Shown: positions 17,422 through 25,898 of the stretch, piece after piece | Numbering within the stretch: the first letter of the stretch is position 1 | How the letters are laid out: every line of letters begins with the position of its first letter | NCBI RefSeq assembly: GCF_035825295.1 | Contig: NZ_JAYMGI010000002.1 | Coordinates: 558,001-622,000, forward strand | From: Actinacidiphila sp. DG2A-62 | GTDB lineage: Bacteria; Actinomycetota; Actinomycetes; Streptomycetales; Streptomycetaceae | Reading direction: 5' to 3' | Length of the DNA stretch: 64,000 bases | Position numbers and translations under genes: made by a program | Notes under the pieces: model-generated | Databases searched by the model: none | What the model was told of the DNA's origin: nothing | Seen by the model: the letters and a program-made list of their open reading frames with translations, nothing else

Positions 17422-18735
17422 ATGTCAGCAACGGGCAGGAACCGTCCGGCGGGCGTGCCGCTCGGCCGGCGCCGCTTTTTCGCCGGGATGGCCGCGGGAG
17501 CGGCCGTCCTCGCGGTGGAGGGCTGCGCCCGCGGAAGCAGCACGTCCGCCCAGCCGGGCACCACCAGCCTCTCCAACGACAACGCCACCTGGGACGACGG
17601 CTACCGCTCCGCGGGACGCGAGCTGAAGAAGATCACCGGCTACGCGCTGCGGCCGCTGTCGAACCCGTCGGTGACCTCGTACCAGCAGGTGGTCCAGATG
17701 ACCCTGCAGACCTCGAAGGCCACCGACCTGGTCAAGTGGGCGTCGGGCTACCAGCTCAAGCGGCTGGCCCGGGCCGGCGGGCTGACCGACCTCAGCGGCG
17801 TGTGGCGGGAGTACGCGGCCAAGGGCTGGGTGCGCGAGGCGTCCCGGGACGCGGTGTCGTACCGGCAGAAGGTCTACGGCGTCCCGCTGTACGAGTCCTA
17901 CTACGTGCTCTTCTACAGCAAGCCGGTGTTCGCCAAGCTGGGCCTGACCGCGCCGCGCAGCTGGGACGAGCTGCTGCACTGCGCCGAGGTCCTCAAGCGC
18001 AACCGGATCACGCCGTTCCTGGCCAGCCAGGTCGGCGGATGGCCGGCCATCGAGTGGTTCCAGGAGCTGGTCACCAAGGTCGACCCGGTCTTCTACCGGA
18101 AGCTGGTGGCCGGCCAGGCCTCGTACACCGACGCCCCGGCGCGCCAGGCGATGGACATCTGGCAGGACTTCATGCGCAAGGGCTGGATGACCGCGCCCGA
18201 CTTCGACCAGGCCCGCGGGCCCGGGGCGCTGAAGTCCGGCACGGTCGGGATGTTCCTGCACGGCACCTGGCAGGCGCAGGGCATCGCCGCCGCGGGGATG
18301 AAGGCGGGCGTCGACTACGACGCCTTCATCCTGCCGACGGTGCGGCCGTCCACGCCCAAGAGCGTGATCGCCGAGTCCGGGGTGTTCGTGGTGCCCAGCC
18401 GCGCCTCCTCGCACACCGCCGCCATGGCGAACGCCCGGGCGTGGCTGGACCCGTCGGTGCAGCGGGTGTGGAGCGACTTCCTGCAGGACAGCTCCGCCAA
18501 CCCGACGGTGCCCTCGGGCAATCCGGTGGTGGCCCGGCTGCAGCGCGACATCGCGAGCGAGCACCGGACCCCGCTGATCCGCTACTGGGAGGCCAGCCCG
18601 CCGAGCCTCATCCAGGGCAACACCGACGACCTGGGCGGGTTCATGGCCGGGCAGACCTCGCCGGCCACCACGCTGCGCCGGATGCAGGACCGGGCGCGGG
18701 ACGAATGGGCGGCCTGGAGGCGGGACGAGGCATGA
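17422..18735 (+). CDS. ABC transporter sugar-binding lipoprotein
   Basis: 437-residue family 1 extracellular solute-binding protein for carbohydrate uptake. A Tat-like GRRRFFAGM motif precedes a lipobox ending at C35 (LAVEGC), so it is anchored outside the membrane. Later blocks fit the family: VYGVPLYESYYVLFYSKPVFAKLG, RSWDELLHCAEVLKRN, GTVGMFLHGTWQAQ. GAAGGTG precedes the ATG. Its stop overlaps the first permease start (ATGA). Context with GH76, GH38 and GH125 points to manno-oligosaccharides or N-glycan fragments as ligand. Confidence 0.9.
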   Translation: MSATGRNRPAGVPLGRRRFFAGMAAGAAVLAVEGCARGSSTSAQPGTTSLSNDNATWDDGYRSAGRELKKITGYALRPLSNPSVTSYQQVVQMTLQTSKATDLVKWASGYQLKRLARAGGLTDLSGVWREYAAKGWVREASRDAVSYRQKVYGVPLYESYYVLFYSKPVFAKLGLTAPRSWDELLHCAEVLKRNRITPFLASQVGGWPAIEWFQELVTKVDPVFYRKLVAGQASYTDAPARQAMDIWQDFMRKGWMTAPDFDQARGPGALKSGTVGMFLHGTWQAQGIAAAGMKAGVDYDAFILPTVRPSTPKSVIAESGVFVVPSRASSHTAAMANARAWLDPSVQRVWSDFLQDSSANPTVPSGNPVVARLQRDIASEHRTPLIRYWEASPPSLIQGNTDDLGGFMAGQTSPATTLRRMQDRARDEWAAWRRDEA

Positions 18736-19739
18736 GCACCCCGATGACCGAGACGACCGACACGACACCGCGCGCTGCCGGCGGCGCGGGCAGAGCCGGC
18801 CGGTGGGCCGGGCGCCATCCCGGCAGACGGCCGCACTCCCCCGGCGGCGCGCCGCCCACGCCGGTCGCGCACACCTGGCGCGGCAGGCGCGAGCGGCTGG
18901 CCGCGGGGACGTTCATGGCGCCGGCGGTACTGCTGGTCGCCGCGTTCCTGCTGGCGCCGTTCGTCTGGACGGTCTACCGCAGCTTCTTCAGCGACACCCG
19001 GACCTCGCCGTTCAGCTGGTTCGACAACTACACGAGGTTCGCCTCCGACCCGGCGCTGACCCGCTCGGTCCAGAACACGCTGCTGTGGGTCGCCGGCACG
19101 GTGGTGCTGCCGTTCGTGCTGGGGCTGGCCATCGCCGTCATGACCAACGCGACCCGCTGGTCGCGGGCCGCCCGGCTGTGCGTGGTGCTGCCGTACGCGC
19201 TGTCCGGCTCGGCGGTCGCGGTGGTGTGGAACTTCATGCTCACCAGCGACGGCGCGGTCAACCAGGTGCTCAAGGCCGTGCACCTGGGCTCGCTGGCCCA
19301 CGGCTGGCTGCTGACCTGGCCGGGCAACACGCTGGTGATGATCCTCGCCAACGCCTGGCAGGCGACCGGGGTCGCGGTCATCCTCTTCCTGGTCGGGCTG
19401 CAGTCGATCCCGCCGGAGACGCTGGAGGCCGGCGCGCTGGACGGCGCGGGCAGCTGGCAGCAGTTCCGGCACATCGTGCTGCCGCAGCTGCGGCCGGTGT
19501 CGATCATCGTGATCGGCATGAGCCTGGTCAACGGCCTCAAGTCGTTCGACCTGATCTGGGTGCTCACCCAGGGCGGCCCCGGGCGGGCCACCGAGACCCT
19601 CGCGGTCTCCATGTACAACGAGACCTTCCTGGAGCTGCGGCCCGGCGCGGGGGCGGCGATCGCGGTCGTCCTCACCGTGATCGTGCTGGCCGCCTCCTGG
19701 CTCTACCTGCGCCGCCAACTGGACGTGAAGGGCGAATGA
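18732..19739 (+). CDS. ABC transporter permease (sugar, MalF-like)
   Basis: 335-residue inner-membrane subunit with about six transmembrane segments after a 55-residue Arg/Pro-rich cytoplasmic tail. The EAA loop that docks the ATPase is EAGALDGAGSWQQFRHIVLPQL-like (about residues 230-250) and the C-terminal signature is VWNFMLTSDGAVN plus LTQGGPGRATETLAVSMY. It is ATGA-coupled to the binding-protein gene and to the second permease. No ATP-binding gene is present in the locus; a shared MsiK-type ATPase elsewhere is expected for streptomycetes. Confidence 0.9.
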   Translation: MSTPMTETTDTTPRAAGGAGRAGRWAGRHPGRRPHSPGGAPPTPVAHTWRGRRERLAAGTFMAPAVLLVAAFLLAPFVWTVYRSFFSDTRTSPFSWFDNYTRFASDPALTRSVQNTLLWVAGTVVLPFVLGLAIAVMTNATRWSRAARLCVVLPYALSGSAVAVVWNFMLTSDGAVNQVLKAVHLGSLAHGWLLTWPGNTLVMILANAWQATGVAVILFLVGLQSIPPETLEAGALDGAGSWQQFRHIVLPQLRPVSIIVIGMSLVNGLKSFDLIWVLTQGGPGRATETLAVSMYNETFLELRPGAGAAIAVVLTVIVLAASWLYLRRQLDVKGE

Positions 19740-20557
19740 CCATGTCTTTCGGCAGAGTTCTGCGGGGCGGCACCGTGGTGGTGCTCGCCGTGCTGTGGCT
19801 GGTCCCGACCTGGCTCCTGGTGGTCAACGCGCTGGTGCCGGCCGACCAGTACACCGGCGGCCCGCACTGGCTGCCCAGCCACTTCGGGCTGTTCGGCAAC
19901 ATGTCGCAGGCCTGGCACAAGGCCAACCTCGGGCCCGCCTTCGGCAACAGCCTGCTGTACGCCACCGTCAGCGCGCTGGCCGCGGTGGTCATCGCGACCT
20001 TCGCGGCGTTCGCCACCGTCGTCATGCCGGTCAAGCGGCGGGTGCTGTGGTTCTGGGCGATCTACTCCGGCACGCTGCTGCCGCTCCAGGTCTTCATCCG
20101 GCCGCTGTTCCTGTCCTACGCCCGCTCGTCGCTGTACGACACCCAGATCGGGCTGGTGCTGATCTACACGGCCATCGCGGTCCCGTTCGCCTTCTTCGTG
20201 ATGCGCAACTACTCGCTGACGCTGCCGCGCGAGGTGGTGGAGGCGGCGCGGATGGACGGGGCGTCGTGGTGGCGGGTGTTCTGGCAGATCCACGTGCCGC
20301 TGACCCGCTCGGCCATGGTCGCGGTGTTCGTGTTCCAGTTCGTGGCCGTGTGGAACGACCTGATGTTCGGCATCACGCTGACCACCAGCCGCAACATCCG
20401 GCCGATCATGGCCGCGCTCGCCGACCTGCAGGGCAACTACTCCAACGTCGGGCCGCCGGTGGTGCTGGCCGGCGCGCTGCTGGTCTCGCTGCCGACCCTC
20501 GTGCTGTTCTTCTCCGCCCAGCGCTTCTTCGTCAGCAGCCTCAGAATCCACCGCTGA
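19736..20557 (+). CDS. ABC transporter permease (sugar, MalG-like)
   Basis: 273-residue partner permease with six membrane segments, starting with an N-terminal anchor (GGTVVVLAVLWLVPTWLLVV). The EAA motif reads EVVEAARMDGASWWRVFWQI and the C-terminus ends FFSAQRFFVSSLRIHR. The first ATG overlaps the preceding stop (ATGA) and is followed two codons later by another ATG. Together with the first permease it would form the channel of the manno-oligosaccharide importer. Confidence 0.9.
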   Translation: MTMSFGRVLRGGTVVVLAVLWLVPTWLLVVNALVPADQYTGGPHWLPSHFGLFGNMSQAWHKANLGPAFGNSLLYATVSALAAVVIATFAAFATVVMPVKRRVLWFWAIYSGTLLPLQVFIRPLFLSYARSSLYDTQIGLVLIYTAIAVPFAFFVMRNYSLTLPREVVEAARMDGASWWRVFWQIHVPLTRSAMVAVFVFQFVAVWNDLMFGITLTTSRNIRPIMAALADLQGNYSNVGPPVVLAGALLVSLPTLVLFFSAQRFFVSSLRIHR

Positions 20558-20625
20558 CCGCTGACCGCCGATCGCTCACCGCTGACCGCTCACCGCTCAC
20601 CGCCGATCACTCACCACCGACCGCC
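20553..20625 (+). repeat. Degenerate tandem array of ACCGCTG/ACCGCTC units
   Basis: Directly after the second permease gene, about nine units of 7-9 bp (ACCGCTG, ACCGCCGATC, TCACCGCTC) run in tandem up to GH76's leader. A second short array of CGCTTCCACCGCCC-like units follows at about 20690-20740. No hairpin or gene is evident. Probably slippage-generated sequence in a non-coding spacer of 198 bp. Confidence 0.55.
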
Positions 20626-20755
20626 GGCCGCCTGCTCCTGGCTGCCGACCCTTCGACCGGGGCGCCGCTGTCCGCCGCGCGCTCGCGCCGCTTCGACCGC
20701 CCCGCCGCTTCCACCGCCCCGCCGCTTCCGCCGCTTCCGCCGTGAAGGGAACACC

Positions 20756-21979
20756 ATGCCGCGATCCCTGCTCCGCCCCGCCCTCGTCACCGCCGTCTGC
20801 GCGGGGCTGCTCTGGAGCGCCGTCCCCGCCCACGCCCGGCCGGCCCCGCCGGACGGCGGCGCCGCCGTCACCTCGGCCCAGTGGACCGCCCGCGCCTCCG
20901 ACGCCTACCGCGCCCTCCAGGCGAACCTCTACCAGGGCCCGGACGAGCACGGTCTGTACCTGGAGCGCACCCCCCGCCAGGCCGGCGACCAGGACCACTC
21001 CTACCTGTGGCCGATGCGCGAGGCCGCCGCCGCGGCCGTCGACATGGAGCGGCTGCCGCGATCGGGCCCCGCCTACCGCCGCGACGCGGCCGAGCGCTTC
21101 GCCACCGTCCAGCTGTACGCGACCTCCGGCGACCGGCCCGGCTACGCCTCGTACCTGCCGGCTCCGCTGGGATCGGGCGGCGACGTCTACTACGACGACA
21201 ACGCGGTGGTCGCCCTCAGCCAGCTCGACCAGTACGAGGCCACCGGCGACCGTGCGTACCTCACCCGCGCCGAGCAGACGATCCCGGTCGTCAGCCGCGC
21301 CTGGGACGCCGACGCCGCCAAGGCGTGCCCCGGCGGCATGGACTGGTTCGACTCGCCGGCCAACTCCATCCGCGCCACCAACGTGACCGCCCTGTCCGCG
21401 CAGTTGGCCGCCCGCCTCTACGAGCACACCCACCGCGAGGCGTACCTGGACGCGGCGGAGCAGTGGTACGGGTGGGTGTACTCGTGCATGCGGCAGGCGC
21501 CGGGCCTGTACGGCAACGACCGCGCCGACGACGGCGGCACCGACCCGACGCTGTGGAGCTACAACTCCGGCTCGATGATCGGCGCGGCGCTGGCGCTGTA
21601 CCGCGGCACCGGCGACGCCGGGTACCTGGCCAAGGCGGTGGAGGACGCCGACGGCTCGCTGGCGTACTGGACGCAGGGCAGCCGTCTGCACGACCAGCCG
21701 GCGATCTTCAACTCCTTCTACTTCAAGGACCTGCTCGCCCTGGACGCGGTCCGCCCGAACCCCGCGTACCTGAGCGCCATGAGCGCCTACGCCGACAGCG
21801 AGTACGCCGGCAACCGGGACGCGACCACCGGCCTGTTCCGCTTCCAGCCCTCCGGCGGCGGCGACTACGACCCGGCCGCCCCGGCCGAGACCCTGGAGCA
21901 GTCGGCGATGGTGCAGATCTTCGCCACTCTCGCCGGCGCCACCGCCGCCCCGCACGGCGGCCACCGCGCCTCCTCCTGA
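20756..21979 (+). CDS. Secreted glycoside hydrolase family 76 (endo-alpha-1,6-mannanase type)
   Basis: 407-residue exported (alpha/alpha)6-barrel enzyme. A signal peptide (LVTAVCAGLLWSAVPAHARP) is followed by the GH76 core. Paired catalytic aspartates D147-D148 lie in DVYYDDNAVVALSQLDQY, and the later blocks SIRATNVTALSAQLAARLYE and LWSYNSGSMIGAALALYRGTGD are characteristic. It would cleave alpha-1,6-mannan backbones, such as fungal cell-wall mannan, outside the cell. AAGGGA precedes the ATG. It follows the transporter genes by 198 bp and probably belongs to the same regulon. Confidence 0.85.
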   Translation: MPRSLLRPALVTAVCAGLLWSAVPAHARPAPPDGGAAVTSAQWTARASDAYRALQANLYQGPDEHGLYLERTPRQAGDQDHSYLWPMREAAAAAVDMERLPRSGPAYRRDAAERFATVQLYATSGDRPGYASYLPAPLGSGGDVYYDDNAVVALSQLDQYEATGDRAYLTRAEQTIPVVSRAWDADAAKACPGGMDWFDSPANSIRATNVTALSAQLAARLYEHTHREAYLDAAEQWYGWVYSCMRQAPGLYGNDRADDGGTDPTLWSYNSGSMIGAALALYRGTGDAGYLAKAVEDADGSLAYWTQGSRLHDQPAIFNSFYFKDLLALDAVRPNPAYLSAMSAYADSEYAGNRDATTGLFRFQPSGGGDYDPAAPAETLEQSAMVQIFATLAGATAAPHGGHRASS

Positions 21980-22099
21980 CCGCGCCTCCTCCTGGCCGAG
22001 GCGCCGCACGCCGGCGCCGCGCCCGCTCCGACCCGGCGGCATGCGCCGCCCCCCGACACGAAGCCCGACCACCCCCGACACGAAGGACGTCCACGCACC

Positions 22100-25000
22100 A
22101 TGCCCAAGCCACCGCTCACCCGGTCCTCCTGGTGGGACTCCGACATCGCGCGCGACATCCTGCGCGACCGCGTGGCCGTCGCCGCGGGCTTCGGCGACGC
22201 GCAGGTGCTGCTGTCGGGCGAGCCGCTGCTGCGCCACGACGGCCGCGGCGGGCTGCTGCAGTCCGTCCGGGTGCGCCTGCGCCGCGACGGCGCCGTCCGC
22301 ACCCGGCCGCGGCTGACCCGGGCCTCGGTGACCACGGCGGGCGGCGTGCCGGTGCCGTGCGAGGTCGCCGCCGGCCCGGGTGACGACCTGCGGGTGCTGG
22401 TGCCGGAGGTCGACGCGCCGACGCCGCTGCTGATCGCGCTGCCGGAACTGGGCGAGGACGCGCGGTTCGCATTCGAGGCGCGCCCGCAGCGGCACTGGAC
22501 GCTGCACCTGGTGCAGCACTCCCACCTGGACATCGGCTACACCGACCCGCAGGGCCGGGTGATGGCCGAGCACCGCGCGTACCTGGACTCGCTGCTCGAA
22601 CTGTGCGACGACACCGACGGCCGGCCGGAGGAGGCCCGGTTCCGCTGGGCCGTCGAGGGCTTCCACTCCTTCGAGGACTGGCGGGACCACCGGCCGCGCC
22701 GCCGGGTCGAGGCGTTCCTCGACCGGGTGCGCGAGGGCCGGATCGAGCTCACCGCGATGCCGTTCAACCTGCACACCGAGACCTGCTCCACCGACGAGCT
22801 GCACGAACTGCTGCGCCCGGTCACGCGGTTGCGCGACCGGCACGGCATCGACATCCGCACCGCCATGCAGACCGACGTGCCCGGCCAGGTCGTCGGCCTG
22901 CCCGGGGTGCTGGCCGGCAACGGCATCCGTTATCTGTCGGTGGCGCACAACTGGGCCGGGCGCGCCGTGCCGCACCACGTCGGCGGCGAGCACCTGCCGC
23001 GGCTGTTCCGCTGGCGGGCGCCCGGCGGCGAGAGCGTCCTGGTGTGGCGCACCGACACCCCGCACGGCCTGGCCTACATGGAGGGGTCGGTGCTCGGCTT
23101 CGACGCCTCCTACGAACACGTCGACGACCTGCTGCCGGCGTACCTGAGCGCCCTCGCGTCGTTCCCGTATCCGCACGAGGGCCGCGGCATCCCCGGCTTC
23201 CCGATCCTGGACCGGGCCTCGGGCGCCGACCCGTACCCGTGGGACGTGCTGCACCTGCGGGTGCTGGGGAAGTTCGCGGACAACGGGCCGCCGCGGCGGA
23301 TCATCTCCGACACGGTGAGCCGCTGGAACGAGCAGTGGGCGTTCCCCCGGCTGCGGGCCTCGCGCAACCAGGACTTCTTCGAGGACGCCGAGCGGCGCGT
23401 CGGCGACCGGCTGGAGACGTACACCGGGGACTGGAGCGACTGGTGGGTCGACGGGGTGGGCGCCGGCGCGGTGCCGCAGGCGGCGGTGCGCCGCGGCCAG
23501 GCCGCGCTCGCCGGGGCGCAGACGGTGGCCGGCTACGCCCGGCTGCTCGGGGTGCCGGGCGCCGGGAGCGTCGCCGAGGCCGCGCCCGCGGTCTACCGTG
23601 CGGCCTCGCTGTTCAACGAGCACACCTGGGGCGCCGGCGACCCCTGGACGCACGGCGAGCACGGCCACGGCTCCGGCGAGACGCAGTGGCACTGGAAATA
23701 CGCCCAGGCGCTGCGCGCCCACGACGACGGCCAGGCGCTGCTGGACTCCGCGTCCGCGCTGCTCGGCGAGGCGCTCGCGCCGCGAACCGGCGCGCTGGCC
23801 TCGTACTACGTGGTGAACACGTGCAGTTGGGCGCGCACCGAGACGGCGCGGCTGTTCCTGCCGGAGAGCACCGCGGCCCTGGACGCCCCGGTCCGGGTGG
23901 TCGACGCGCGCACCGGCGCGGTCCTGCCCGCCGCGCCGGAGGAGCAGCGCAACGACCGCCACCGGGCGGCCGGGCGCTTCCTGAACGTGGCCGTCGCCGA
24001 CCTGCCGGCCTGCGGCGCGGTGCGCCTGGACGTCGTGCCCGCGGACGCCGCCGACCCCGCGGCGCCGGCGCGGGACGCCGTGCGCGACACCGTGCCCGCC
24101 GACCCGACGGTGCTGGAGAACGAGCACCTGCGCGTCACCGTCGACCTGCGGCACGCGTGCATCGGCTCGATCCTGGACAAGCACACCGGGCGCGAACTGG
24201 TCAGGCAGGACGCGGCGGTCGGCTTCAACGGCTATCTGTACGACGAGTACGCGACGGCCGGCGGCTTCAACCACCAGTCCAGCAAGACCGTCGCCGACGA
24301 CTCGATGCACCTGCTCGCCTCGCGCCGCACCGCGCCGCCCGCGGCGCTGGTCGACCGCCGCACCGACGCCACCGGCCAGACGCTGGTCTACGAGTGCGCA
24401 CCGGCCGGGGCCCGCAGGCTGCGGGTGACCGTGCGGCTGCCGCACGGCGCGGCGCGGATCGACCTGGAGAACCGTCTGGACAAGGACGCGACGCTGACGA
24501 AGGAGAGCGCGTTCTTCGCGTTCCCGTTCGCGCTGGAGGACCCGCGGGTCCGGATGGAGGCCACCGGCGGCGTCACCGGCACGGGCCTGGCGACGGTCCC
24601 CGGGTCGGCACGGCACATGCGGGCGGTCCGCCGCTGGGTGAGCCTGGCCGAGGGGGCGCAGCACGCCGCGCTGGCCACGGTGGACGCGCCCCTGGTCCAG
24701 GTCGGCGGCATCGCGATCCCGTACGTGCCCTATCCGCCGTCGATGCCGCGCGAGGAGCCGGCGACCGTCTTCTCCTGGGTGCACAACAACATCTGGGACA
24801 CCAACTTCCCCGCGCAGCAGGGCTTCGACCACGTCTTCCGTTACAGCGTCGGCTTCGCCCGCGCCGAGCCGTCCGGGGGCGGCGCGGAGGGGGCCGGGCC
24901 CGCCGCCGGCGGCGCCGAGGGCTCGGACGCGGCGTTCGGGGAGCGGCTGGGCGCGCGCACCGCGGCCGTGGCGAGCCACCCGCCGGTGCCGGTGCGCGCC

Positions 25001-25348
25001 CGGGCGCGGGCGGTCGCCGAGCCCCCGGCGGAGCTGGGGTTCCTGACCCTGGACGACCCGCGGGTCCGGCTGGTGGGTCTGACGGCGCCCGGCGACGGCA
25101 CGGTCGTGGTCCGCCTCCAGTCGCTGACCGAGGCGGCGGTCGTCTGCCGTGTGGCCACGCCGTTCCCGCTCGCCGGGGCCGCCGCCACCACCTACCTCGG
25201 CCTCGCCCCCGTCGAACTGGTCGCGGACCCGGACGGCGCGGTGCCGGTCGAGGTCCCGCCGCTGGGGACGGCGGCCGTCGCCCTGCGCCCCGCGCCTGGC
25301 CGAGGCGGCCGGCGCGGGCCCGGTGTCAGCGTTCGTACGTGCCGGTGA
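22100..25348 (+). CDS. Glycoside hydrolase family 38 alpha-mannosidase
   Basis: 1082-residue zinc-dependent alpha-mannosidase. The zinc motif is QHSHLDIGYTD (H142, D144), and the nucleophile is the Asp in AMQTDVPGQV (about D259). GDWSDWWVDG closes the catalytic domain, followed by a mid helical domain and a long C-terminal beta domain (LENEHLRVTVDLRHACIGSI, RKD-like FFAFPFALEDP). No signal peptide, so it should trim imported oligosaccharides. The N-terminal 120 residues form an extra beta domain. The 3' end overlaps the convergent PEBP gene by 23 bp. Last gene of the rightward mannoside operon. Confidence 0.9.
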   Translation: MPKPPLTRSSWWDSDIARDILRDRVAVAAGFGDAQVLLSGEPLLRHDGRGGLLQSVRVRLRRDGAVRTRPRLTRASVTTAGGVPVPCEVAAGPGDDLRVLVPEVDAPTPLLIALPELGEDARFAFEARPQRHWTLHLVQHSHLDIGYTDPQGRVMAEHRAYLDSLLELCDDTDGRPEEARFRWAVEGFHSFEDWRDHRPRRRVEAFLDRVREGRIELTAMPFNLHTETCSTDELHELLRPVTRLRDRHGIDIRTAMQTDVPGQVVGLPGVLAGNGIRYLSVAHNWAGRAVPHHVGGEHLPRLFRWRAPGGESVLVWRTDTPHGLAYMEGSVLGFDASYEHVDDLLPAYLSALASFPYPHEGRGIPGFPILDRASGADPYPWDVLHLRVLGKFADNGPPRRIISDTVSRWNEQWAFPRLRASRNQDFFEDAERRVGDRLETYTGDWSDWWVDGVGAGAVPQAAVRRGQAALAGAQTVAGYARLLGVPGAGSVAEAAPAVYRAASLFNEHTWGAGDPWTHGEHGHGSGETQWHWKYAQALRAHDDGQALLDSASALLGEALAPRTGALASYYVVNTCSWARTETARLFLPESTAALDAPVRVVDARTGAVLPAAPEEQRNDRHRAAGRFLNVAVADLPACGAVRLDVVPADAADPAAPARDAVRDTVPADPTVLENEHLRVTVDLRHACIGSILDKHTGRELVRQDAAVGFNGYLYDEYATAGGFNHQSSKTVADDSMHLLASRRTAPPAALVDRRTDATGQTLVYECAPAGARRLRVTVRLPHGAARIDLENRLDKDATLTKESAFFAFPFALEDPRVRMEATGGVTGTGLATVPGSARHMRAVRRWVSLAEGAQHAALATVDAPLVQVGGIAIPYVPYPPSMPREEPATVFSWVHNNIWDTNFPAQQGFDHVFRYSVGFARAEPSGGGAEGAGPAAGGAEGSDAAFGERLGARTAAVASHPPVPVRARARAVAEPPAELGFLTLDDPRVRLVGLTAPGDGTVVVRLQSLTEAAVVCRVATPFPLAGAAATTYLGLAPVELVADPDGAVPVEVPPLGTAAVALRPAPGRGGRRGPGVSVRTCR

Positions 25349-25898
25349 GCCGGCCGCGGGCCAGGACCGGGCCGGTGACGGCGGCCAGGAGGGCGCGCGG
25401 GCGGGGCCAGTCCGGCGGGGCGGCGCCGGGCGCGCCCGCCACCGGGGCGGCGAGCGCGAACAGCTGGAAGACGTAGGCGTGCGGACCGTGGCCCTTGATC
25501 GGCGCGGGGCCGTGGTAGCCGCGTCCGATCGTGGAGCGCAGCAGCCGGACCCCGGCACCTGGGCGGTGTGCGTCGAGGGCGCCGGGGTCGAGGTGCCGCA
25601 GCGCCGGGTCGAGGAGGGCGACGCAGTGCGCGACCGGCCGGGGCAGCGGGACGTCGATGTCCTCGACGACGAGGAGGAGTTCGGCGGCGCCCGGCGGCGG
25701 CGCGGTCCAGGCCAGGTGCGGGGAGGTGTCGGAGCCGCCGGCGGCCCTGGCCGCGTGCTGCCGGGGCAGGGCCGCGCCGTCGGCGAAGTCCCGGCTGTCG
25801 AGCGTCAGCGTCTGCGGCCCGCTCAGGCCGGGGAGGTTCCAGGCCATGCGGGCCTCGCCCGCCCTGCGGTTCGTCAGGAGCCGTCCGATCAGGGTCAT
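25326..25898 (-). CDS. YbhB/YbcL family PEBP-like protein
   Basis: 190-residue phosphatidylethanolamine-binding-protein fold (Raf kinase inhibitor-like). The conserved ligand pocket is visible as SPHLAWTAPPPGAAELLLVVEDIDVP with His in PVAHCVALLDP, then GYHGPAPIKGHGPHAYVFQLFAL. ATG 25898 overlaps the MFS stop (ATGA), so it is coupled to the transporter gene. Bacterial homologues have no firm reaction; a role in ligand binding is inferred only from the fold. Confidence 0.87.
   Translation of the reverse strand: MTLIGRLLTNRRAGEARMAWNLPGLSGPQTLTLDSRDFADGAALPRQHAARAAGGSDTSPHLAWTAPPPGAAELLLVVEDIDVPLPRPVAHCVALLDPALRHLDPGALDAHRPGAGVRLLRSTIGRGYHGPAPIKGHGPHAYVFQLFALAAPVAGAPGAAPPDWPRPRALLAAVTGPVLARGRLTGTYER

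Noticed and set aside
20597-25558. 1653-codon minus-strand frame
   Set aside because: Antisense shadow over GH76 and GH38, which carry clear catalytic motifs; the frame is mostly Arg, Gly, Val and Gln.
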